A program made the position numbers and the translations under genes. A stretch of DNA of 64,000 nucleotides, taken from contig JAWKJM010000003.1 in the NCBI GenBank assembly GCA_041393775.1, positions 1,116,001 to 1,180,000 on the forward strand, read 5' to 3'. Shown here piece by piece: positions 43,302 through 51,882 of the stretch (position 1 is the stretch's first letter; the number at the start of each line of letters is the position of its first letter). The notes under the pieces were generated by a model. That model saw only the letters and a program-made list of their open reading frames with translations, made no database searches and had not been told where the DNA came from. This stretch comes from JADKAV01 sp041393775 (GTDB lineage: Bacteria > Actinomycetota > Actinomycetes > S36-B12 > UBA10799).

Positions 43302-43703
43302 CTAGACCCCGAGGACGTCGGCAGCCTCGGCCGAACTGTCGCGCAGGAAGGTCCGGGTGCGCTCGGCCTCGTCGGTCTCGCCGATCGCCTGAGCCGCCAG
43401 CGACAGTTCGTGCAGGCACTCCAGAAAGCCGCGGTTGGCCTCGTGCTCCCACGGGATCGGTCCGTGCCCCTTCCAGCCATTGCGTCGCAGTGCGTCCAGC
43501 CCCCGGTGGTACCCGACCCGCGCGAAGGCGTAGGACTCGATGGTCCGGCCCTGCTCCCGGGCCTGTTGCGCCAGCGCCGCCCAGGCCAGGCTGGATGCCG
43601 GGAAGCGGGCGGCGACGCCGGCCGGGTCGTGACCGGCGGCGACTGCCGAAGTGGCCGGGTCTGCGGGAAGCAATGTGGGTTCCGGTTCAGGCAACAGGTT
43701 CAT
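43302..43703 (-). CDS. DUF3151 protein
   Basis: A 133-residue soluble protein starting MNLLPEPEPTLLP, the DUF3151 N-terminus. It is mostly helical, with AFARVGYHRGLDALRRNGWK and IPWEHEANRGFLECLHEL, which resembles a TPR-like repeat pair. It is widespread in actinobacteria; function unknown. Confidence 0.87.
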   Translation of the reverse strand: MNLLPEPEPTLLPADPATSAVAAGHDPAGVAARFPASSLAWAALAQQAREQGRTIESYAFARVGYHRGLDALRRNGWKGHGPIPWEHEANRGFLECLHELSLAAQAIGETDEAERTRTFLRDSSAEAADVLGV

Positions 43704-43830
43704 GGACCCATTGTCGTGCGTTTGGTCCACGAGTGCCGTGCACGGGTCCTGCCGCTGGCTCACGGCCGCGCGATGGGTTCGGCTCGCGATGCCGGCCCTG
43801 GTCTTCCGACCAGGTGGTCACCCCCTCCCA

Positions 43831-43948
43831 AGTGTGACGGAGGTGCGGGTCCGAGACCCGGATTGTCACGAAGATGCGTGGTCCGGGTCGCCCGAACCGC
43901 GCACCTTCGTGACACAACGAGATGTGGGGCCGCAGCTTCGCCACAATC
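43831..43948. repeat. family-2 palindromic repeat, locus d
   Basis: Arms GTGTGACGGAGGTGCGG, ATTGTCACGAAGATGCG, then GCGCACCTTCGTGACACAA and GCAGCTTCGCCACAATC. It lies in the 280-bp gap between the divergent DUF3151 and cupin genes. Confidence 0.82.
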
Positions 43949-43982
43949 GTGCCCGGAATCCTCCCGAAGTGCGGAGCTGACC

Positions 43983-44339
43983 ATGACCACACTCAGTAGG
44001 GTCGAATCCATGGCATCTCGCATTCTGTTCCAGGGCGGATCCCTCGACCATCAGCCATTGCCAGCCGCGCAAGTGCGTGATGGCCGCCCGACAACGGGGG
44101 TGTGGGAGGCGCCGGTCGCGGAGATTGCCTGCGGACTCTGGGAGCACACCGTCGGGGTGTCGACCGATGTGGAGACCCACGAGGTCTTCGTCGTTCTGCG
44201 GGGCCGCGCGCGGATCGAGATCGATGGGCAAGCCGACCTCGAGGTGGGGCCGGGTGACGTGGTGGAGTTGCAGGCGGGCGCCAGGACCGTGTGGCACGTC
44301 AGCGAACCGCTGCGCAAGTTCTGGGTGATGCCCGGCTAG
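43983..44339 (+). CDS. cupin-domain protein
   Basis: A 118-residue single-cupin protein. The second half holds the beta-barrel: VETHEVFVVLRGRARIEIDG, PGDVVELQAGARTVWHV. Metal-binding positions are partly conserved (H and E in THEVFVVL, a late H in VWHV). The ATG at 43983 has CGGAG before it; ATG 44010 is an alternative. Enzymatic role is unknown. Confidence 0.78.
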   Translation: MTTLSRVESMASRILFQGGSLDHQPLPAAQVRDGRPTTGVWEAPVAEIACGLWEHTVGVSTDVETHEVFVVLRGRARIEIDGQADLEVGPGDVVELQAGARTVWHVSEPLRKFWVMPG

Positions 44340-44456
44340 CAGGGTTACCTGGCTCCGCGCACTAACTCTTCAGCCTTGGCTGGCCGCCTTTCCCACGGCA
44401 CTCTTACCTTTCTCACACTTTGCTCACGGCTGGTACTCAGGCAAGGGGCACACGAT

Positions 44457-44813
44457 GTGAGTGTGAACGACGCAGACTCCCAGAACTCCGGCAGCGGTTC
44501 CCGTTGGGAGCCGACACCTGAACAGTCCGCAGAGATGCCCACTGAGCGCCTGGACCCGGGTCAGCCGACTGTGGCCGTCGACCCGGCGCAGAAGTCCGGG
44601 CCGCGGATCACCTCCGGCCGCGCCCGGACCGTGGTCCTTGCCGCAAGCGCGGTGATCGTCAGTGCGGTCGCCGGTGCCGCTGTCGTGTTCGCGGTGGTCA
44701 ACGGCGGCGATTCATCCCAGAACGACACCGTCGGACCGCAGAGCACAGCCGACTCCGGTGGGCGATACGGTCAGCCCGGCGGTGGCCACCATGGCGAAGG
44801 GCATCACCGATGA
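44457..44813 (+). CDS. single-span membrane protein with His-rich C-terminus
   Basis: A 118-residue protein. Residues 1-58 are polar and disordered, 59-82 form one hydrophobic helix, and the last 30 residues are Gly/His-rich (GGGHHGEGHHR) and probably face outward. The GTG start has AAGGGG upstream. Its stop overlaps the ferric-reductase-like gene (ATGA), so it belongs to the electron-transfer cassette. The His tail could bind haem or metal (inference). No known family. Confidence 0.68.
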   Translation: MSVNDADSQNSGSGSRWEPTPEQSAEMPTERLDPGQPTVAVDPAQKSGPRITSGRARTVVLAASAVIVSAVAGAAVVFAVVNGGDSSQNDTVGPQSTADSGGRYGQPGGGHHGEGHHR

Positions 44814-46207
44814 CGCTGACCGCCGCCGACCACCGGTCCGTGCATGAGATCGACATCCCGCCAGCGCGCGTCGACAGCCTGATCCGGGTCGGTTCGGCGG
44901 CCTTCCTCTGGGCAACTCTGACCCTGGTCGGGTTCTGGTGGGCTGCGGATGGCGGCATCCAGGATTTGACGTCATGGGAATCAGGCCTCAACTCCCTCGG
45001 CCGGATCGCCGGCCTGGTCGCCTCGGATCTGTTGCTGATCCAGGTGCTTCTGATCGCGCGCATCCCGCTCCTGGAACGTGCCTTCGGGCAGGACCGAGTG
45101 GTGAGGATGCACCGGGTGATCGGATTGACGTCGTTCAACCTCATGGTCGTCCACATCGTGGCGAACACGTGGGGCTACGCAGGCGGCGAACTGCTGGCGA
45201 CTCCCGCGACGTTCTGGGATCTGACCACGAACTACCCGGGGATGCTGCTCGCGGTTGCGGGGGCGTTGTGCTTGGTGATGGTCGTTGTGACCAGTGTCAG
45301 GATCGCCCGCCGGCGCCTGCGCTACGAGTCCTGGCACCTGCTGCACCTATATGCATACCTCGGTGTGGGACTTGCGCTTCCCCATCAACTGTGGACGGGT
45401 CAGCAGTTCCTGCATTCGACGTTGGCGACCGTCTACTGGTGGACCTTCTGGGCTGTGGCGGCGGGAAGTGTCGTGATCTGGCGGATAGCGTTGCCGCTGT
45501 GGCGCAGCGCCAGGCATCGAGTCCGCGTGGTGTCGGTGGTCCCTGAGGGGGACGGCGTGTCGTCGGTCTACCTCACGGGCTCCGATCTTGCGAACTTGCC
45601 CGCGGAATCCGGACAGTTCTTCAACTGGCGGTTCCTGGGCAGGAAGGGGTGGACGCGTGGCAATCCCTACTCGCTGTCTGCGGCGCCCGACGGGCGGTCG
45701 CTGCGGATCTCGGTGAAGTCCCTGGGTGACGGCAGTTCAGAAGTGGCACACCTTCGGTCCGGGACCAAGGTGCTGCTCGAAGGACCGTACGGTCGGTTGA
45801 CGGCCCGCGCGCGCACCCGGCGCAAGGTCGCCTTCATCGGCGCCGGTGTCGGAATCGCACCGCTGCGAGCCCTGGCCGAAAGCATGGACTACGCCCCCGG
45901 CGAGGCGATCGTTCTCTACCGGTTCACCGACCGGGCTCTGTTCGAGCGCGAATTCGCGGTCCTGGGCGGGGAGCGGGGACTGCAGGTCGTGCTGCTGCCG
46001 GGTTCGCGACGTGCCGCGGATTCATGGCTGGGCAGGGGCAATACGCAGTCCGACGACGTGACCGCCTTGCGCGACTGGGTTCCTGACATCGACCAGCGGG
46101 ATCTGTTCGTGTGCGGTCCGCAGGTATGGGCTGACTGCGTCAAACGGGCGGCGCGGGCGGCAGGAGTTCCCGAGGACCAATTCCACGTCGAGAGTTTCGG
46201 GTGGTGA
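44810..46207 (+). CDS. ferric reductase-like transmembrane flavoprotein
   Basis: A 465-residue protein. The N-terminal ferric-reductase-type membrane domain (about 25-225) has about six helices with His residues placed to bind haem (MHRVIG, MVVHIVAN, WHLLHLYAYLG, LPHQLW). The C-terminal half is a ferredoxin-reductase module: FAD site RGNPYSLSAAP, NAD(P)H site FIGAGVGIAPLRAL and VCGPQVW. It would carry electrons from cytoplasmic NAD(P)H across the membrane to external acceptors. It overlaps its neighbours on both sides. Confidence 0.9.
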   Translation: MTLTAADHRSVHEIDIPPARVDSLIRVGSAAFLWATLTLVGFWWAADGGIQDLTSWESGLNSLGRIAGLVASDLLLIQVLLIARIPLLERAFGQDRVVRMHRVIGLTSFNLMVVHIVANTWGYAGGELLATPATFWDLTTNYPGMLLAVAGALCLVMVVVTSVRIARRRLRYESWHLLHLYAYLGVGLALPHQLWTGQQFLHSTLATVYWWTFWAVAAGSVVIWRIALPLWRSARHRVRVVSVVPEGDGVSSVYLTGSDLANLPAESGQFFNWRFLGRKGWTRGNPYSLSAAPDGRSLRISVKSLGDGSSEVAHLRSGTKVLLEGPYGRLTARARTRRKVAFIGAGVGIAPLRALAESMDYAPGEAIVLYRFTDRALFEREFAVLGGERGLQVVLLPGSRRAADSWLGRGNTQSDDVTALRDWVPDIDQRDLFVCGPQVWADCVKRAARAAGVPEDQFHVESFGW

Positions 46208-46626
46208 CGATGAAGCGAATCCTTCTTTGGCTACTGACGACCGTCACGATCGTGGTGCTGCTCTTCGGGTACCGGACGTCGACGATGGGCGCTATCGGCG
46301 GCGACACCGTTATCGCAACGGGCGGGGACCTTCAGCCGTCAGCCCAGGAGTCGACCGTCACCGGGTCATCTGCGCAGACGCAGTGGGGTCCGGTCCAAGT
46401 GCAGATCACCGTGTCTGGCTCGCAGATCACTGACGTCCAAGTGCTCGAATACCCCTCCGACAACCCCAAGGATCAACAGATCAACAACTACGCCCTGCCG
46501 ATCCTGGTCAGCGAGACCCTGGACGCGCAGAGCGCCGACATCGACATGGTCAGCGGCGCGACGGTGACCAGCGTCGGCTACCTGCAATCTCTGCAGGCCG
46601 CTCTGGACGAAGCGGGGCTCGGATGA
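46204..46626 (+). CDS. FMN-binding domain protein (extracytoplasmic)
   Basis: A 140-residue protein with an N-terminal signal anchor (residues 4-22) and an FMN-binding domain. The motif DMVSGATVTSVGYLQSL near the C-terminus contains the Thr to which ApbE attaches FMN covalently. It likely accepts electrons from the reductase encoded just upstream. The GTG start overlaps the reductase stop, and ATG 46210 is an alternative. Confidence 0.9.
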   Translation: MTMKRILLWLLTTVTIVVLLFGYRTSTMGAIGGDTVIATGGDLQPSAQESTVTGSSAQTQWGPVQVQITVSGSQITDVQVLEYPSDNPKDQQINNYALPILVSETLDAQSADIDMVSGATVTSVGYLQSLQAALDEAGLG

Positions 46627-47384
46627 CCGAGCGACGCTTCGTGGAGCACGTGATGGGCATGCCGATCACGATGGTTCTCCGCGGGGCTGAAAGCGCGCTC
46701 GCCGAGGCGGCATGGCGTGCCGTCATCGACGAACTGCGGTGGGTCGACGAAGTATTCAGCACGTATCGCGACGATTCCTGGATCTCGCGACTCGGTCGCG
46801 GTGAGGTCGGCGTGCGGGACTGCCCGCCCGAAGTCGATGAGGTCCTGAGTCTGGGAAGGACCGCCTACCGGGCATCGGGGGCAGCGTTCTCCGTGTGGCT
46901 GCCCGACGCCGATGGGCGATCCAGGTTCGATCCCTCGGGAGTGGTCAAGGGCTGGGCGGTGGAGCGCGCGGCGGGCCATGTCGGGCACCCCGATTTCTGC
47001 CTGTCGGCTGGGGGGGACATGGTGTGCCGGACCGACGACAGGCCTTGGCGGGTTGGGATTGAACACCCGCTGGATCCCGCGCGGCTGGTGGCGGTGGTGC
47101 CGGTGCGCAATGGTGCAGTGGCGACCAGCGGCACGGCCCATCGGGGACAGCACATCTCGGATGCCAGAACAGGAACTGTACCCGAGGGCCTCGCCAGCGT
47201 CACTGTTGTCGGCCCCTCCTTGACGTGGGCGGACATCTACGCGACGGCCGCGTTCGCCATGGGTCAGAGCGCTGTCGAATGGCTGCGCTCCCGGGCCGAC
47301 CACCGATCACTGGTGGTCTGGGCCGACGGCAGTACGGACCTCGTCGAGCCTGGCGCCCGCCACCCTGCGGCCAGCGGCTTCTAG
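46623..47384 (+). CDS. apbE: FAD:protein FMN transferase (ApbE)
   Basis: A 253-residue ApbE-type flavin transferase: MGMPITMVLRG near the start, FDPSGVVKGWAVERAA (conserved Lys), LSAGGDMVCR and VATSGTAHRG with the Mg site DARTG. It covalently attaches FMN to the Thr of the FMN-binding partner. It is rather short (family about 300) and lacks a clear signal peptide. It overlaps the preceding gene by 4 bases and closes the cassette. Confidence 0.9.
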   Translation: MTERRFVEHVMGMPITMVLRGAESALAEAAWRAVIDELRWVDEVFSTYRDDSWISRLGRGEVGVRDCPPEVDEVLSLGRTAYRASGAAFSVWLPDADGRSRFDPSGVVKGWAVERAAGHVGHPDFCLSAGGDMVCRTDDRPWRVGIEHPLDPARLVAVVPVRNGAVATSGTAHRGQHISDARTGTVPEGLASVTVVGPSLTWADIYATAAFAMGQSAVEWLRSRADHRSLVVWADGSTDLVEPGARHPAASGF

Positions 47385-47861
47385 CGCCGACGGCTACATC
47401 TCGTTGCAGCCAGCGGCCGGGCGGCACTTCGCGCCGTTGACGCGGAGCCGACATCGACGCGGGCGGGCGCGGTCGACGGACGGCATCGGCTGTCATCGCG
47501 ACTGGTTCGATGGTGCTCGTGCAGTTCGATGGGGCTCGTCGGACGCTGAACCCTGGCCAACTGCACGAACCCCACCGAACACGCAACCCGGACCAGGCTT
47601 ATACGGGATGCCTGGAGTTCCTGCGGGTTGGACGTGTTCGGGACGCATGATCTTCGACGAAGACAGGCTCTTCTGCTTCATCGCACCGACCTATTCAGCA
47701 AGATCACCGGCGGATTCAGGTCTGGCAGCTGGGGCCGAACGCGAACCCTTCGATCTGCGCTTGACTTGACCCGGTCCGTCTGAGGCAACGGCGGACCCGG
47801 TGTTGACCGGCACCGCCTGGCGTGCATCTCGGCCAGCCGAGCCACCGACTGTCGACACACC
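47385..47861. repeat. gene-free 477 bp with a family-4 inverted repeat (47505-47580)
   Basis: No credible ORF. The clearest structure is an inverted repeat: GTTCGATGGTGCTCGTGCAG plus TT at 47505-47526 and the complementary arm at 47559-47580, with 3 mismatches in 22. A third half-copy (GTTCGATGGGGCTCG) stands at 47524-47538. It resembles no other repeat in the window, but has the same general design as families 1-3. Confidence 0.7.
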
Positions 47862-48467
47862 CTAGGCAGTCGTGCGGGCGAGGATGTGCGCGCGGTGTTT
47901 CTGGGCCTCGTACACCGCCGCGACCAGCCAGATCTGACCCACCGCGATCCATGTGCGCTGTGCCAAGCCCTCCGGGAAGACCAGCAGCCCGCTGAAGGTC
48001 AATGCGAACACGAACGCGGCGATCAGTCCGGGAACTCCGACGAGACTGTGATGTCCGCGGGTGATGGCGACGATCCCCAGCAGGACCATTGCCATCATGA
48101 TCGCCACCGCGTAGGTGATGACGCCGGCGGCGTGAAGTGACTCCGAAGGGGTGTGATCGACGGTGTACGTGCAATGGCGGCTGGATTTTGGGCACGGCAC
48201 GCGGAACCCGGCCACCCCGACAAGTGCGCCGCCGGCCACGATCAGCAAAGCCGCCACCACGCGGTTGACCTCCCAGAAATGGTAGGCCCCCACCCATTGC
48301 GCGGCCGCAGTGAGCAGAATCGCCAGGGTGGTGACCCAGATGAGACTGCTGCCGGGGGCCGCCAGCAGGCTCACGTGCTCGCGGTAGTGGCGGTAGCCGG
48401 GATTGGCAAGACCCGCGATGAAGATCAGTGCCCAGAATCCGGCGAACAGCGCCAGGACGGTCTTCAT
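47862..48467 (-). CDS. DUF998 membrane protein
   Basis: A 201-residue protein with six to seven helices and the DUF998 arrangement. An N-terminal signal anchor (FAGFWALIFIAGLANPGY) is followed by EHVSLLAAPGS. An extracytoplasmic loop holds two Cys (VPCPKSSRHC), which may form a disulfide. Function is unknown. The start ATG is at 48467. Confidence 0.78.
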   Translation of the reverse strand: MKTVLALFAGFWALIFIAGLANPGYRHYREHVSLLAAPGSSLIWVTTLAILLTAAAQWVGAYHFWEVNRVVAALLIVAGGALVGVAGFRVPCPKSSRHCTYTVDHTPSESLHAAGVITYAVAIMMAMVLLGIVAITRGHHSLVGVPGLIAAFVFALTFSGLLVFPEGLAQRTWIAVGQIWLVAAVYEAQKHRAHILARTTA

Positions 48468-48498
48468 GAAGCACAGCCTTTCACAGGCCGGCCGCTGT

Positions 48499-49314
48499 CT
48501 ATATGCGCGAAGACTCGGTGAAGTGGGCGCGCAGCGCCGCTTGGGTTGCTCGGTCGATTCCGAGGCCCTCGGTGAAGTACCTTTCGATGCTTCCGAACAT
48601 CTGCCGCATCTGCTCGAAAGCCACTTGGAGGTAGGTCGGCTCCACGCCGATGACCGGCCGCAACGTCTCCGGGTCGCCACCGGCAGCGGCGAACTTGTCG
48701 AAGAGTTGCCCTAGGGCGGGCAGGAGTTGTTCGTTGGTCAGCATGTAGTCACGCAGAACATCCTGCTCGGCCACACCCATCAGCGAAAGGAAGGCAGCGG
48801 CCGCCCAACCCGTACGGTCCTTGCCCGTGGTGCAGTGGAACAGCGCCGGGAGACGCCCGCCGTCGGCGAGTATGTTGAAGAAGGTCGCGTAGGAGCGCAG
48901 CGCGCTCGGTAGGGAGACGATCTCGCGGTAGCCGGTCTCGAACAGGTGCAAAGCCTTGCCGCCGCCCAGAAGACGTGTGGCCTCAGCAGGATTGTCCAGC
49001 GCCCGGAAGACCTGGGCCGGTGCCGTGCTGGGTGAATCGGCAAGTACATCGAGCTTCATCGAATCGACGTCATCCAGTGTGCGGTCCGGGGCCTGCTGGA
49101 CCTCAGCGGCGGTCCTCAAGTCGAAAACGGTGCGTATGCCCAAGGATTGAAAGGCAGGTAGGTCGTCGTCACTCAACTGCGTCAGTTCCACGGAGCGGAA
49201 GAGCAGCCCCGAACGTACTCGGCCACCACCGCGAGTGGGCCACCCGCCCAGATCACGCAGGTTGGGAACCGACTTGATGGGTATCTGCCGCCCCGGTCGA
49301 GTTGAGATGTTCAC
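48499..49314 (-). CDS. tyrosine/dual-specificity phosphatase
   Basis: A 271-residue protein of the bacterial PtpB/Y_phosphatase3 type. N-terminal NLRDLGGW and LLFRSVELTQLSDDD are diagnostic, and the P-loop is HCTTGKDRTG (Cys, Lys, Asp and Arg visible). The GTG at 49314 is chosen because GGAGG lies three bases upstream and homology starts soon after, but a TTG at 49332 is possible. It may dephosphorylate phosphotyrosine or phosphoinositides. Confidence 0.88.
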   Translation of the reverse strand: MNISTRPGRQIPIKSVPNLRDLGGWPTRGGGRVRSGLLFRSVELTQLSDDDLPAFQSLGIRTVFDLRTAAEVQQAPDRTLDDVDSMKLDVLADSPSTAPAQVFRALDNPAEATRLLGGGKALHLFETGYREIVSLPSALRSYATFFNILADGGRLPALFHCTTGKDRTGWAAAAFLSLMGVAEQDVLRDYMLTNEQLLPALGQLFDKFAAAGGDPETLRPVIGVEPTYLQVAFEQMRQMFGSIERYFTEGLGIDRATQAALRAHFTESSRI

Positions 49315-49507
49315 GGTCCTCCGGTCTGCCAACTCCGATCAACCGCACGATACCCGGGCCCCCGATGCCGGCAGCCGTTGGCATGCTTGGCATCGGCATG
49401 GGCGGTCCCGGGCCCGGCCGAACCCGCAGAGTGATGATTCTCCTCCCGCCGAAGTGCGTCCCCGCACACCAGCAGGGACAGCGGGGCAACCCGCGGGTGC
49501 GTGCGGA

Positions 49508-49650
49508 CCCCTCCATCTGCTGGCCGCCGACGGGGATGTCGGCCACAAGATGGAGCGGTTCCGTGGCACTTTTCGGACAAATCGCCCGCGATCCCTCCAT
49601 CTGCTGGCCAATAGCTGATACAGATCGCCTGTCGGCCAGCAGATGGAGGG
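49508..49650. repeat. family-3 palindromic repeat (CCTCCATCTGCTGGCC)
   Basis: Four arms. CCCTCCATCTGCTGGCC at 49509-49525 and 49593-49609, a partial complement GGCCACAAGATGGAG at 49541-49555, and a perfect complement GGCCAGCAGATGGAGGG at 49634-49650. The last two full arms form a 17-bp perfect stem with a 24-nt loop. It lies in the 390-bp gap 49333-49722 that has no gene. Confidence 0.85.
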
Positions 49651-49725
49651 CGGTCTCCGGCAAGGCGCCGACTGCGTGGCTAGCCTGCTGCGTCTGCAGG
49701 TCTGGTCCGGTGGGAAACCATGCTG

Positions 49726-49799
49726 GTGCCCTCGGGGAGATTCGAACTCCCGACACGTGGTTTAGGAAACCACTGCTCTATCCCCTGAGCTACGAGGGC
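49726..49799 (-). tRNA. tRNA-Arg (anticodon CCT)
   Basis: A complete 74-nt tRNA on the minus strand: acceptor GCCCTCG/CGAGGGC, D-arm GCTCAGGGGATAGAGC, anticodon loop TTCCTAA, T-arm GTTCGAATC. The 3' CCA is encoded (complement of 49723-49725). Confidence 0.96.
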
Positions 49800-49856
49800 G
49801 GTGGGACCTGTCTGAGTATGCCCGAGGGGTGTTTGGTCCGCGCGAGTCCCTATGCT

Positions 49857-49883
49857 CTACTAAGGATTGCCTAACCTTAGTAG
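49857..49883. promoter_or_regulatory. IdeR/DtxR-like iron box upstream of efeU
   Basis: Inverted repeat CTACTAAGG, 9-bp spacer, CCTTAGTAG. The inner 19 bases, TAAGGATTGCCTAACCTTA, agree with the IdeR box consensus at about 14 of 19 positions. It ends 8 bases before the efeU start codon and so probably represses it when iron is plentiful. Confidence 0.82.
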
Positions 49884-49891
49884 GGAGAGAG

Positions 49892-50752
49892 ATGTTCGGG
49901 AACTTTTTGATCGGTCTGCGGGAGGGCCTCGAAGCTGCGATCGTCGTCAGCATCATCGTGGGCTACGCGGTGCGGACCGACCGCCGGGAACTGCTGCCGC
50001 GGATCTGGACGGGGGTGGGGCTTGCGATCGCGCTGTCGGTGACAGTGGGGGCGGTTCTCACGTTCGGATCCCGTGGACTGTCCTTCGAGGCGCAGGAGGC
50101 GATCGGCGGCACTCTGTCGATCCTTGCCGTGGCACTGGTCACGACCATGATCCTTTGGATGGCCGCCAACGCCCGGACGTTGCGGGATCGACTGCACAGC
50201 GAAGTCGACACGGCATCCGACCGGGGCGGGCTCGCGCTGGTGCTCATGGCCTTCCTCGCGGTGGCCAGGGAGGGTCTGGAGACCGCGCTGTTCCTCTGGT
50301 CCGCGGTCCAGGCCGCCGGCGGGGGCTGGGCGCCAGTCGTGGGGGCCGCAGCGGGCCTCGGCGTGGCGGTGGGCATCGGCCGCCTGCTCTACTCGGGCGT
50401 GCTGCGGATGAACCTCGCGGCGTTCTTCAAGTGGACCGGCGCGGCCCTGATCCTGGTGGCCGCGGGTGTTCTCGCCTACGGGGTCCACGACCTGCAAGAA
50501 GCCGGGATCCTGCCCGGGTTGAACAACCTCGCCTTCGACATCTCCCACACGCTGGCCCCGGGCGGGGTGACCGCCACATTGGTCAAGGGGACCCTGAACC
50601 TGTCGCCGGCGATGACGTCCCTGGAGGTGACCGTATGGGTCGCCTACGTGGTCATGGTCGGATTCTTCTTCTTCAGGACCCTGCGACGAGCCGGAGGTGC
50701 GAGGCGGGTCGCGCCTGCAGCGGCACCTGCGACCACCGAGGTGGTCCGATGA
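49892..50752 (+). CDS. efeU: ferrous iron permease EfeU (FTR1 family)
   Basis: A 286-residue membrane permease. Two REGLE iron-binding motifs are present (residues 10-14 and about 131-135), in helices 1 and 4, with about seven helices in all. EfeU imports iron delivered by EfeO and EfeB. The start ATG is preceded by TAGGGAGAGAG. It overlaps efeO by 4 bases. Confidence 0.93.
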   Translation: MFGNFLIGLREGLEAAIVVSIIVGYAVRTDRRELLPRIWTGVGLAIALSVTVGAVLTFGSRGLSFEAQEAIGGTLSILAVALVTTMILWMAANARTLRDRLHSEVDTASDRGGLALVLMAFLAVAREGLETALFLWSAVQAAGGGWAPVVGAAAGLGVAVGIGRLLYSGVLRMNLAAFFKWTGAALILVAAGVLAYGVHDLQEAGILPGLNNLAFDISHTLAPGGVTATLVKGTLNLSPAMTSLEVTVWVAYVVMVGFFFFRTLRRAGGARRVAPAAAPATTEVVR

Positions 50753-51882
50753 AGCGCGCGATCCTCATGGCGGTTCCGCTGGTCCTGGCCGCCGGCTGCA
50801 CTACGAACACGCCTGCCGATGGCCAGGCGATCTCGGTGACCAGCAGCGATGAGGCCTGCGAGGTCTCCACCACCGAGGCGCCGTCGGGCACGCTCACGTT
50901 CCAGGTGACCAACGCCGGTCAGCAGGTCACGGAGTTCTACCTGCTGGCCGAGGACGGTCTGCGCATTCTGGGTGAGGTGGAGAACATCGGGCCGGGGTTG
51001 AGCCGCGATCTGGTCGTGGCCGCCCCACCGGGCGACTACAAGACCGCGTGCAAACCGGGGATGACCGGCGACGGGATCCAGGCAGGGTTCACGATCACGG
51101 ATTCCGGCGCCGATCTCGCGCCCAGCGGGGAGTTCGCAGAACAGATCCAGGCCGCCGCTGACACCTACGCCTTCTATGTGAAGGATCAGGCCGAGCAGTT
51201 GGTGACTGACACCGATGCCTTCGTCACGGCATATCTGGCCGGCGACGACGACCGCGCGCGTGAACTCTACGCGCCGACTCGCATGCACTGGGAGCGGATC
51301 GAACCGGTGGCGGAGTCCTTCGGCGACCTGGACCCGAAACTCGACCTGCGCGAGGCCGACCTCGAGCCCGGCCAGACCTGGACCGGATGGCACCGGATCG
51401 AGAAGGACCTGTGGCCGCCGTCCGGCTACAAGCCCATGACGCAGGCGCAGCGCCAGAAGATGTCTAAACTGCTGGTCGCCGACACTGCAACTCTGATGTC
51501 GCGGGTCGCCGATCAGGACTACCGGGCCGACCAGTTGGGCAACGGTGCCAAGGAACTGCTGGATGAAGTGGCCACGGGTAAGGTGACCGGCGAGGAGGAG
51601 GCGTGGTCCCACACGGATTTGTGGGACTTTCAGGCCAACGTCGACGGCGCCCGGGTCGCGTTCGACGCACTCGAGCCGGTTGTGCGTGGCAAAGACCCCG
51701 ATCTTGCCGACGAACTCGACAAGCGCTTCACCGAGGTGCAAGCCACACTGGACCAGCACCGCGAGGGTGACGGGTTCGTTCTCTACACGGATCTGACCGA
51801 TGCGCAAGTCAAGGAATTGGCGGCAGCCGTGGATGCGCTTGCCGAACCGCTGTCGCAGTTGACCGCCACCGTGGTGACGTGA
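50749..51882 (+). CDS. efeO: EfeO iron-uptake lipoprotein
   Basis: A 377-residue exported protein. The signal peptide ends VLAAGCTT, with the lipobox Cys at residue 17. The N-terminal cupredoxin-like domain (about 25-120) is followed by the EfeO/M75 peptidase-like domain with the HWERIEPVAE HxxE motif, probable iron site. It passes iron to EfeU. It overlaps efeB (GTGA). Confidence 0.93.
   Translation: MKRAILMAVPLVLAAGCTTNTPADGQAISVTSSDEACEVSTTEAPSGTLTFQVTNAGQQVTEFYLLAEDGLRILGEVENIGPGLSRDLVVAAPPGDYKTACKPGMTGDGIQAGFTITDSGADLAPSGEFAEQIQAAADTYAFYVKDQAEQLVTDTDAFVTAYLAGDDDRARELYAPTRMHWERIEPVAESFGDLDPKLDLREADLEPGQTWTGWHRIEKDLWPPSGYKPMTQAQRQKMSKLLVADTATLMSRVADQDYRADQLGNGAKELLDEVATGKVTGEEEAWSHTDLWDFQANVDGARVAFDALEPVVRGKDPDLADELDKRFTEVQATLDQHREGDGFVLYTDLTDAQVKELAAAVDALAEPLSQLTATVVT

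Noticed and set aside
44340..44456. FMN riboswitch before the flavin cassette
   Set aside because: The conserved FMN-element segments (for example AGGAUAUG) are absent.
47407..47769. 121-codon open frame in the gap after apbE
   Set aside because: Runs through the inverted repeat and has low-complexity composition without a ribosome-binding site or homology.
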